From Aphelocoma coerulescens (taxonomy: Eukaryota > Chordata > Aves > Passeriformes > Corvidae): 64,000 bases of DNA. The stretch spans positions 1 through 64,000 of the forward strand of contig NW_027183595.1 in the NCBI RefSeq assembly GCF_041296385.1. Direction: 5' to 3'. Both the position numbers and the translations under genes were made by a program. The first letter of the stretch is position 1. Each line of letters starts with the position of its first letter. The notes under the pieces were generated by a model. That model was given only the letters and a program-made list of their open reading frames with translations. It was not told the origin of the DNA and searched no databases. Below are positions 1 through 10,500 of this stretch, piece by piece.

Positions 1-595
1 CCCCTTTTTCCCCCTTTTTCCCCTTTTTTTCCCGCGTTTTTTTCCCCATTTTTCCCCTTTTTTCCTCATTTTTCCCCATTTCCCCCCATTTTTCCCCTTT
101 TCCCCCCTTTTTTCTCCTTTTTCCCCCTTTTTCCCCCCATTTTTCCCCTTTTTTCCGCATTTTTCCCCTTTTTTCCCTTTTTTTCCCATTTTTCCCCCTT
201 TTTTCCCATTCCCCCTCATTTTCTCCCCCTTTCCCCCCATTTTTCCCTCTTTTCCCCATTTTCCCCCATTTCCCCCAAATTTCCCCAAATTTCCCCTATT
301 TTCCCCCAAATTTTCCCATTTTTCCCCCAAATTTCCCCAAAATTCCCCCTTTCCCTCCATTTTCTCCCCCTTTTCCCCCCAATTTCCCCCAAATTCCCCC
401 TTTTTTCCCCAAAATTCCCCCTTTGTTCCCCATTTTCTCCCCCTTTTTCCCCATTTCCCCCCGAATTTCCCCAAATTTTCCCGATTTTCCCCCAAATTCC
501 CCCAAATTTCCCCAAATTCCCCCTTTTCCCCCCAAATTTCCTTTTTTTTCCCCATTTTCTCCCCTTTTTCCCCCTTTCCCCCCAAATTTCTCCAA
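1..595. repeat. C/T-rich minisatellite upstream of LSR
   Basis: Short units of C-runs alternating with T-runs (CCCCATTTTTCCCC type) fill this stretch, becoming CCCCAAATTTCCCC towards the right. No gene is visible. The reading frames that cross it are glycine/lysine or proline/phenylalanine repeats with no domain. Confidence 0.85.
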
Positions 596-678
596 TTTAA
601 AATTAAAAATTAAATTTAATTAAGTAAATTTAATTAATTAAATAATAAATTAAAAGAATAATTAAAATAATAAAATTT
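596..678. other. AT-only island inside the C-rich array
   Basis: Apart from its edges this ~80-bp stretch is all A and T, in a region otherwise rich in C. It carries AATAAA at 644-649 and 669-674 and several TTAATTAA-like words. It could be an old poly(A) site of a gene to the left or simply a diverged insert. Nothing else supports either reading. Confidence 0.5.
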
Positions 679-1325
679 CCCCCAAATTTCTTGATTTTCC
701 CCCAAATTTCCCCAAATTTCCCCCAATTTTCCCCTTTTTTCCCCAAATTTCCCCCCAAATTTCCCGATTTTCCCCCAAATTTCCCCAAAATTCCCCATTT
801 TTCCCCATTTTCTCCCCCCTTTTCCCCATTTCCCCCCAAATTTCCCCAAATTTCCCCAAATTCCCCCTTTTTTCCCCAAATTCTCCCCCTTTTCCCCCCA
901 AATTTTCCCCAAAATTCCCCCTTTTTTCCCATCCCCCCAAATTTCCCCCATTTCCCCCCAAATTCCCCCAAATTTCCCCAAATTTCCCCAAATTTTCCCC
1001 ATTTTCCCCCAAATTTCCCCCCAAATTTTCCCGATTTTCCCCCAAATTTCCCCAAATTTCCCCAAATTTTCCCCATTTTCCCCCAAATTTCCCCCCAAAT
1101 TTTCCCGATTTTCCCCCAAATTTCCCCAAATTCCCCCAAATTTCCCCAAATTTTCCCCCATTTCCCCCCAAATTTTCCCGTTTTTCCCCCAAATTTCCCC
1201 CAAATTCCCCCTTTTTTCCCCATTTTCTCCCCCTTTTTCCCCATTTTCCCCCAAATTTCCCCAAATTCCCCCAAATTTTCCCGATTTTTCCCCAAATTCC
1301 CCCAAATTTTCCCCATTTTCCCTCC
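679..1325. repeat. CCCCAAATTTCCCC minisatellite
   Basis: Tandem units of C-runs and AAATTT fill the space between the AT island and the LSR promoter. No gene is visible. Confidence 0.85.
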
Positions 1326-1330
1326 CGAAC

Positions 1331-1500
1331 ACATCCGGGTGGGGAGGGGGGCGTGGCCTAACCCGGAAATGGGCGTGGCCTAACCCGGAACCGAGCGCGA
1401 CCTAACCCGGAAATGGGCGTGGCCTAACCCGGAAACGGGCGCGGTCCAGGTGCGCCGGCCCCGCCCCTTTTTGGCCCCGCCCCCACCTGGCCGGTCCAAG
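1331..1500 (+). promoter_or_regulatory. LSR: LSR promoter with 22-bp ETS-site repeat, GC boxes and YY1 site
   Basis: A 22-bp unit containing GGCCTAACCCGGAA is repeated so that the ETS core CCGGAA falls at 1363, 1385, 1407 and 1429, exactly 22 bp apart. Two GC boxes (CCCCGCCC type) follow at about 1460-1482. AAGATGGCGGC at 1498-1508 matches the YY1 motif found at many TATA-less promoters and overlaps the start codon. There is no TATA box. The arrangement fits a housekeeping-like epithelial promoter; the transcription start is not determined. Confidence 0.7.
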
Positions 1501-1537
1501 ATGGCGGCGGCGCTGGGGGCGCTGCTGGCGCTGCTCG
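1501..1537 (+). CDS. LSR: LSR exon 1: start codon and signal peptide
   Basis: It encodes [12 protein letters not shown] and ends in phase 1 at a GTGGGT donor. With exon 2 it completes a signal peptide ending near PVAALQ. Confidence 0.88.
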
Positions 1538-4500
1538 GTGGGTGCGGGGTAATTAACGCGCTAATTAACGCGGCCCGGGGTAATTAGGGGGCTGGAGGGG
1601 GGGTTAAGGGGGTAATTAAGGGGTTGGGGGTTAATTGGGGGGGGTTAATTAAGGGGGGCTGGGGTAATTAGGGGGCTGGGGGGGGTTAAGGGGGTAATTA
1701 AGGGGTTGGGGGTTAATTGGGGGGGGTAATTAAGGGGGGGGCTGGGGTAATTAGGGGGCTGGGGGGGGTAAGGGGGGAGTTAAGGGGGGGGCGGGGTAAT
1801 TAACGGGGTAATTAAGGGTGCCCGGGGTAATTAGGGGGCTGGAGGGGGGGCTAAGGGGGTAATTAAGGGGTTGGGGGTTAATTGGGGGGGGTTAATTAAG
1901 GGGGTCCGGGGTAATTAGGGGGCTGGGGGGGGCCCCCCAAGTGACCCCGGGTGTGCCCAGGTGACCCCAGGTGCCATCAGGTGCCCCCCAGCTGCCCCCC
2001 AGGTGTGCCCAGTTACCCCCCAGTTGCCCCCAGGTGCCCCCCAGGTGCCATTAGGTGCCATCAGGTGCCCCCAGGTGCCCCCAGGTGCGCCCAGGTCCCC
2101 CCCAGGTGCCCCCAGGTACCCCCCAGGTGCCATTAGGTGCCATCAGGTGCCCCCAGGTGCCCCCAGGTACCCCCAGGTACCCCCAGATCCCCTCCAGGTG
2201 CCCCCAGGTGCCCCCAGGTCCCCCCCAGGTGCCCCCAGTCCCCCCCAGGTGCCCCCAGGTGCCCCCTCTGACCCCTCTCTCCCCCCCAGTGCTGGTGGCC
2301 GCCCTGCAGGTACCCCCAGGTGTGCCCAGGTGCCCCCAGGTCCCCCCCACTTGCCCCCAGGTTCCCCCCAGTTGCCCCCAGGTGCCCCCAGGTGCCCCCA
2401 GTTGCCATCAGGTGCCATCAGGTGGCCCCAGGTGCCCCCAGGTGCCCCCAGCTGCCCCCTCTGACCCCCCCTCTCTCCCCCCCAATGCCGGTGGCCGCCC
2501 TCCAGGTGCCCCCAGTTGCCCCCAGGTACCCCCAGGTGCCCCCAGATCCCCTCCAGGTGCCCCCAGCTGCCCCCAGCTGCCCCCAGGTACCCCCAGGTGC
2601 CCCCTCTGACCCCCCTCTCTCCCCCCCAGCGCCGGTGGCCGCCCTGCAGGTGCCCCCAGCTGCCCCAGGTGCCCCCAGTTGCCCCCAGGTCCCCCCCAGG
2701 TCCCCCCCAGTTGCCCCCAGGTGTCCCCAGATCCCCCCCAGGTGCCATCAGGTGCCCCCAGGTACCCCCAGATCCCCTCCAGTTGCCCCCAGGTGCCCCC
2801 CAGGTGCCCCCAGGTGCCCCCAGGTCCCCCCCAGTTGCCCTCCAGGTGCCCCCAGGTGCCCCCAGGTGTGCCCAGGTCCCCTCCAGGTGCCCCCAGTTGC
2901 CATCAGGTGCCCCCAAAGTGACTCCAGGTGCCCCCCAGGTGCCCCCAGGTACCCCCCAGGTGCCATTAGGTGCCGTCAGGTCCCCTCCAGGTGCCCCCCA
3001 GGTGCCCCCAGGTGGCCCCAGTTGCCATCAGGTCCCCCTCCAGGTGCCCCCAGGTACCCCCAGGTACCCCCAGGTCCCCCCCAGGTGCCCCCAGCTGCCC
3101 CCAGCTGCCCCCAGCTGGCCCAGGTACCCCCAGGTCCCCCCAGGTCCCCCCCAGGTACCCCAGGTGCGCCCAGGTGACACCAAAGTGACCCCAGGTGCCC
3201 CCAGGTGCCCCCAGATCCCCCCCAGCTGCCCCCAGCTGCCCCCAGGTGCCCCCAGGTCCCCCCCAGTTGCCTCCAGGTGCCCCTCTGACCCCCCCCCTCT
3301 CTCCCCCCCCAGCGCCGGTGGCCGCCCTCCAGGTGCCCCCAGGTGCCCCCCAGCTGCCCCTAGTTGCCATTAGGTCCCCTCCAGGTGCCCCCAGGTGTCC
3401 CCAGATCCCCCCCAGGTGCCCCCAGGTGCCCCCAGCTGCCCCCAGGTGCCCTCAGGTCGCCCCCAGGTGCCCCCAGTCCCCCCCAGGTGCCCCCAGGTGC
3501 CCCCAGGTGCCCCCTCTGACCCCCCTCTCTCCCCCCCCAGCGCCGGTGGCCGCCCTGCAGGTGCCCCAGCTGCCCCCAGGTGCCCCCAGGTGTCCCCAGA
3601 TCCCCCCCAGGTGCCATCAGGTGCCCCCAGGTACCCCCAGATCCCCTCCAGTTGCCCCCAGGTGCCCCCAGGTGCCCCCAGGTGCCCCCCAGGTGCCCCC
3701 AGGTGCCCCCAGGTCCCCCCCAGGTGCCCCCAGGTCCCCCCCAGGTGCCCCCAGGTGCCCCCAGGTCCCCCCCAGTTGCCCTCCAGGTGCCCCCAGGTGC
3801 CCCCAGGTGTGCCCAGGTCCCCTCCAGGTGCCCCCAGTTGCCATCAGGTGCCCCCAAAGTGACTCCAGGTGCCCCCCAGGTGCCCCCAGGTACCCCCCAG
3901 GTGCCATTAGGTGCCGTCAGGTCCCCCCCAGGTACCCCCAGGTGCCCCCAGGTGCCCCCAGGTGCCCCCTCTGACCCCCCCCTCTCTCCCCCCCAGTGCC
4001 GGTGGCCGCCCTCCAGGTGCCCCCAGGTGCCATCAGGTGCCCCCAGGTGCCCCCAGGTCCCCCCCAGTCGCCCCCAGGTGCCCCCAGGTGCCCCAGTCCC
4101 CCCCAGGTACCCCCAGGTGCCCCCTCTGACCCCCCCCCCCTCTCTCCCCCCCCAGCGCCAGTGGCCGCCCTGCAGGTGGCCCCAGGTGTGCCCAGGTGCC
4201 CCCAGTGGCCCCCAGGTGCCCCCAGTCCCCCCAGGTACCCCCAGGTGCCCCCAGTTGCCCCCAGGTCCCCCCCAGTTGCCCCCAGGTGCCCCCAGATCCC
4301 TTCCAGGTGCCCCCAGGTGCCCCCAGTCCCCCCCAGTCCCCCCCAGGTGCCCCCAGTTGCCCCCAGGTCCCCCCAGTTGCCCCCAGGTGCCCCCAGATCC
4401 CTTCCAGGTGCCCCCAGGTGCCCCCAGGTCCCCCCCAGGTGCCCCCAGGTGCCCCCTCTGACCCCTCTCTCCCCCCCCAGCGCCGGTGGCCGCCCTGCAG

Positions 4501-7500
4501 GTGGCCGTGCCCTCGCCGCGGACGGTGGCCCTGCTGTTCCAGCCGGTGCTGCTGCGGTGCCAGTTCCAGGTGGGCACGGCGGGGCCGCCGCCCGTCGTCA
4601 CCTGGAAGTACAAATCCTTCTGCCCCTCGCCCGCCGCGGGCGCCGGCGACACCTGGGGGGCACCTGGGGGCACCTGGGCCACGCCCGAGGAGGCGGCCGG
4701 CGCCTGCCCCGACTCGGCTCGCACCGTGCGCATCGTGGCCACCAAGCAGGGCGACGCCGTGACCCTCGGGGACTTCTACAGGGGGCGGGCCGTGACCATC
4801 CAGGGAGGTGGGGCGCACCTGGGGGCACACCTGGGCACACCTGGGGATGGTTGGGACACACCTGGGGGCACCTGGGGGCATCTGGGGATGGTTGGGACAC
4901 ACCTGGGCACACCTGGGCACACCTGGGACACACCTGGGCACACCTGGGGTCACCTGGGGATGGGTGGGACACACCTGGGGGCACCTGGGGGCATCTGGGA
5001 CACACCTGGGGGCACCTGGGGGCATCTGGGGATGGGTGGGGGCACACCTGGGCACACCTGGGGGCACCTGAGCACACCTGGGGCACACCTGGGGGCACGT
5101 GGGGGCATCTGGGGGCACCTGGGGATGGGTGGGACACACCTGGGCACACCTGGGGCACCTGGGCACACCTGGGGGTATCTGGGGATACCTGGGGATGGGT
5201 GGGACACACCTTGGACACACCTGGGCACACCTGGGCACAGCTGGGTGGGGGGGACACTCACCTGGGCGACGCCGTGACCCTCGGGGACTTCTACAGGGGG
5301 CGGGCCGTGACCATCCAGGGAGGTGGGGGCACACCTGGGGGCACACCTGGGCACACCTGGGGCACCTGGGGCGCACCTGGGGGCACCTGGGCACACCTAG
5401 GGATGGCTGGGGGCACCTGGGCACACCTGGGCACAGCTGGGACACACCTGGGACACACCTGGGCACACCTGGGGCACACCTGGGGCACACCTGGGGGTAC
5501 CTCGGACACACCTGGGGGCACACCTGGGGGCACACTTTGGGCACACCTGGGGCACACCTGGGGGCACACACCTGGGCACACCTGGGCACAGCCGCCCCCC
5601 CCGTGCCCAGGTGCGGAGCTGAGCCTGGGCCCCGCGGCCTGGGGCGACAGCGGCCTCTACGTCTGCACCGTCACCTCCACCAGCGACCTGCAGGGCAACA
5701 ACGAGGCCGTGGCCGAACTGGTCGTACTGGGTGAGACTGGGAGCGACTGGGAGCGACTGGGAGGGGATTTGGGGGGCACTGGGAGGGGATTGGAGGGCAC
5801 TGGGAGGGACTGGGAGCGACTGGGAGGGACTGGGAGGGAGTGGAGGGGATTGGGGGGGCACTGGGAGGGGATTGGGAGGGGATTGGGAGCACTGGGAGGG
5901 GCTGGGTGGGGATTGGGAGGGACTGGGAGGGACTGGGAGGGGATTGGGGGGCACTGGGAGGGGATGGAGGGGGACTGGGAGGGACTGGGAGGGGATTGAG
6001 AGGGGATTGGGGGGCACTGGGAGGGAATTGGGAGGGACTGGGAGGGACTGGGAGGGGATTGGGGGGACTGGGAGGGGCTGGGTGGGGATTGGGAGGGACT
6101 GGGAGGGACTGGGAGGGGATTGGGGGGCACTGGGAGGGGATGGAGGGGGACTGGGAGGGACTGGGAGGGGATTGAGAGGGGATTGGGGGGCACTGGGAGG
6201 GAATTGGGAGGGACTGGGAGGGACTGGGAGGGGATTGGGGGGACTGGGAGGGGATTGAGAGGGACTGGGAGGGGATTGGGGGGGACTGGGAGGGGATTGG
6301 GGGGACTGGGAGGGGATGGAGGGGGGACTGGGAGGGACTGGGAGGGGATTGGGGGGCACTGGGAGGGGCTGGGAGTGACTGGGAGGGGATTGGGGAGGGG
6401 ATTGGGAGCACTGGGATGGACTGGGAGGGGATTTGGGGGGCACTGGGAGGGGATTGGGAGCACTGGGAGCGACTGGGAGGGGATTTGGGGGGCACTGGGA
6501 GGGGATTGGGAGGGGATTGGGAGCACTGGGAGGGGATTGGAGGGACTGGGAGGGGATTGGGGGGCACTGGGAGGGAATTGGGAGGGACTGGGAAGGGATT
6601 GGGAGGGACTGGGAGGGGATTGGGAGCAACTGGGAGGGGATTGGGAGGCACTGGGAGTGACTGGAGGGATTGGGGGGGACTGGGGAGGGGGATTGGGAGG
6701 GACTGGGAGGGGATTGGGAGGGACTGGGAGGGGATTGGGAGCACTGGGATGGACTGGGAGGGATTGAGAGGGGATTGGGGGGCACTGGGATGGACTGGGA
6801 GTGACTGGGAGCGACTGGGAGGGGATTTGGGGGGCACTGGGAGGGGATTGGAGGGCACTGGGATGGACTGGGAGGGACTGGGAGGGGATTGGGAGCACTG
6901 GGATGGACTGGAGGGGATTGAGAGGGGATTGGGGGGCACTGGGAGGGAATTGGGAGGGACTGGGAGGGACTGGGAGGGGATTGGGGGGCACTGGGAGGGG
7001 ATTGGGAGGGACTGGGAGGGGATTGGAGGGCACTGGGATGGACTGGGAGGGACTGGGAGGGGATTGGGAGCACTGGGATGGACTGGGAGTGACTGGGAGG
7101 GAACTGGGAGGGGATTGGGAGCACTGGGATGGATTGGGAGGGGATTGAGAGGGGATTTGGGGGGCACTGGGAGGGACTGGGATAGACTGGGAGGGGACTG
7201 GGATAGACTGGGAGGGGATTGGGAGGGACTGGGAGGGACTGGGAGGGGATTGGGAGGGGATTGGGAGCACTGGGTGGGGATTGGGGGAGACTGGGAGGGG
7301 ATTGGGGGAGACTGGGAGGGGATTGGGAGCACTGGGAGGGACTGGGAGGGGACTGGGAGGGGATTTGGGGGGCACTGGGATGGACTGGGAGTGAGTGGGA
7401 GGGGATTGGGAGGGGATTGGGAGGGGATTGGGGGGACTGGGAGTGACTGGGGCAAACTGGGAGAGCTCTGGGGTTCTACTGGGAGGGACTGGAATGAACT

Positions 7501-10500
7501 GGGAGGGACTGGGATGGACTGGAATGAACTGGGAGGGACTGGAATGAACTGGGATGAACTGGGAGGGACTGGGAGAGCTCCGGGGTTGTACTGGGAGGGA
7601 CTGGGATGGACTGGGATGAACTGCGAGGGCTCTGGGGTTGAACTGGGATGAACTGGGATGGACTGGTATGAACTGGGCTGGACTGGGAGAGGTCCGGGGT
7701 TGCACTAGGATGAACTGGGATGGATTGGGATGAACTGGGAGAGCTCTGGGGTTGAACTGGGCTGAACTGGGAGAGCTCCGGGGTTGCACTGGGATGGACT
7801 GGGATAAACTGGGAGAGCTCTGGGGTTGAACTGGGCTGAACTGGGAGAGCTCCGCGGTTGCACTGGGATGGACTGGGATGAACTGGGAGAGCTCCGGGGT
7901 TGTACTGGGATGAACTGGGAGAGCTCCGGGGCTGAACTGGGCTGAACTGGGCTGAACTGGGAAAGCTCCGGGGTTGAACTGGGATGGACTGGGATGGACT
8001 GGGCTGAACTGGGAGAGCTCCGGGGTTGAACTGGGATGAACTGGGCTGAACTGGGCTGAACTGGGAGAGCTCCGGGGTTGGACTGGATGAACTGGGATGG
8101 ACTGGGCTGAACTGGGAGAGCTCCGGGGTTGGACTGGGCTGAACTGGGATGGACTGGGCTGAACTGGGAGAGCTCCGGGGTTGGACTGGGCTGAACTGGG
8201 CTGAACTGGGAGAGCTCCGGGGTTGCACTGGGCTGAACTGGGCTGAACTGGGATGAACTGGGAGAGCTCCGGAGTTGGACTGGGCTGAACTGGGCTGAAC
8301 TGGGCTGAACTGGGATGAACTGGGAGAGCTCCGGGGTTGAACTGGGCTGAACTGGGCTGGGACTGGGCTGGACTGGGCTGAACTGGGAGAGCTCCGGGGT
8401 TGAACTGGGCTGAACTGGGATGAACTGGGAGAGCTCCGGGGATGGACTGGGCCGAACTGGGAGAGCTCCGGGGTTGAACTGGGATGGACTGGGCTGAACT
8501 GGGAGAGCTCCGGGGTTGAACTGGGCTGAACTGGGCTGGACTGGGAGAGCTCCGGGGTTGGACTGGGATGAACTGGGAGAGCTCCGGGGTTGAACTGGGC
8601 TGAACTGGGCTGGACTGGGAGAGCTCCGGGGTTGGACTGGGATGAACTGGGCTGAACTGGGAGAGCTCCGGGGTTGCACTGGGATGAACTGGGATGGACT
8701 GGGCTGAACTGGGAGAGCTCTGGGGTTGAACTGGGCTGAACTGGGATGGACTGGGCTGAACTGGGAGAGCTCCGGGGTTGAACTGGGATGGACTGGGCTG
8801 AACTGGGAGGTACTGGGATGAACTGGAATGAACTTGGGAGAGCTCTGGGGTTGAATTGGGATGGACTGGGCTGAACTGGGAGAGCTCCGGGGTTGAACTG
8901 GGATGAACTGGGATGGACTGGGAGAGCTCCGGGGTTGAACTGGGATGGACTGGGCTGAACTGGGGAGGTACTGGGATGAACTGGAATGAACTGGGAGAGC
9001 TCTGGGGTTGAATTGGGATGGACTGGGCTGAACTGGGAGAGCTCTGGGGTTGAACTGGGATGAACTGGGATGGACTGGAGAGCTCCGGGGTTGAACTGGG
9101 ATGAACTGGGATGGACTGGGCTGAACTGGGCGGTACTGGATGAACTGGAATGAACTGGGAGAGCTCCGGGGTTGAATTGGGATGGACTGGGCTGAACTGG
9201 GAGAGCTCCGGGGTTGAATTGGGATGGACTGGGCTGAACTGGGAGAGCTCCGGGGTTGGACTGGGCCCCTCCCCCCCCGTGTCCCCCCAGGGTCTCTGCC
9301 CGAGGGCTCCCGGCTCCTGCCCGAGGGGACCCTGCCAGGTACGGGGGGGGCACCTGGGGGCAACTGGGGGCAACTGGGGGGGACCTGGGGGCACCTGGAA
9401 GGGACTGGGGGGCACCTGGGGGGGACGTGGGGGCACCTGGAGGGCACCTGGGCACACCTGGGGGCACCTGGGGGCACCTGGGGGCACCTGGAGGGCACCT
9501 GGAGGGCACCTGGGGACACCTGGGGGCACCGGGAGGGCACCTGGGGGCACCTGGAGGGCACCTGGGCACACCTGGGGGCACCTGGGGGCACCTGGAGGGC
9601 ACCTGGAGGGCACCTGGGGACACCTGGGCACACCTGGGGGCACCTGGAGGGCACCTGGGGACACCTGGAGGGCACCTGGGGGGAGCTGGGGGGCACCTGG
9701 GGGCACCTGGAAGGGACCTGGGGGCACCTGGGGGTACCTGGGCACACCTGCAGGGGACGTGGGGGCACCTGGGCACACCTGGGGGCACCTGGAGGGCACC
9801 TGGGGGCATCTGGAAGGGACCTGGGGGCACCTGGGGGCACCTGGGGGGGACGTGGGGGCAGCTGGGCACACCTGGGGGGTACCTGGGGGCACCTGGAGGG
9901 GACATGGGGGCACCTGGGGGCACCTGGGGGCAACTGGGGGCACCTGGAAGGGACTGGAGGGCACCTGGGGGGGACGTGGGGGCACCTGGGGGGCACCTGG
10001 GTGTGGGGGAGGGGCCCAGGTGGGTGCGGGGGGCACCTGGGTGAGGTTTGGGATCATTTGGGGGCCGTTTTGGGCCATTCCGGGTGGTTTTGGGGCCATT
10101 TTGGGGCCGTTCCGGGTGGTTTTGGGGCTGTTTTGGGGCGATTTTGGGTCATTCCGGGTGGTTTTGGGGCCATTTTGGGTCATTCCGGGTGGTTTCGGGG
10201 CCATTTTGGGGCCATTTTGGGTCATTCCGGGTGGTTTTGGGGCCGTTTTGGGTCATTCCGGGTGGTTTTGGGGCCATTTTGGGGCCGTTTTGGGCCATTT
10301 TGGGTCATTCCGGGTGGTTTTGGGGCCATTTTGGGCCATTCCGGGTGGTTTCGGGGCCATTTTGGGGCCGTTTTGGGGCCGTTTTGGGCCATTCCGGGTG
10401 GTTTCGGGGCCGTTTTGGGGCGATTTTGGGCCATTCTGCGTGGTTTTGGGGCGATTTTGGGTCATTCCGGGTGGTTTTGGGGCCGTTTGGGCCATTCCGG

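Noticed and set aside
2290..4194. Additional small LSR exons at each copied exon 2 edge
   Set aside because: The copies are 20 bases, not a multiple of three, and would break the frame between exons 1 and 2. One lacks the AG. They are treated as decoys unless RNA shows use.
5657..10225. Reading frame of about 1500 residues, PPSPSQ-type repeats, on the - strand
   Set aside because: It is antisense to LSR exons 3 and 4 and the minisatellites of introns 3 and 4. It has pure repeat content and no independent gene signal.
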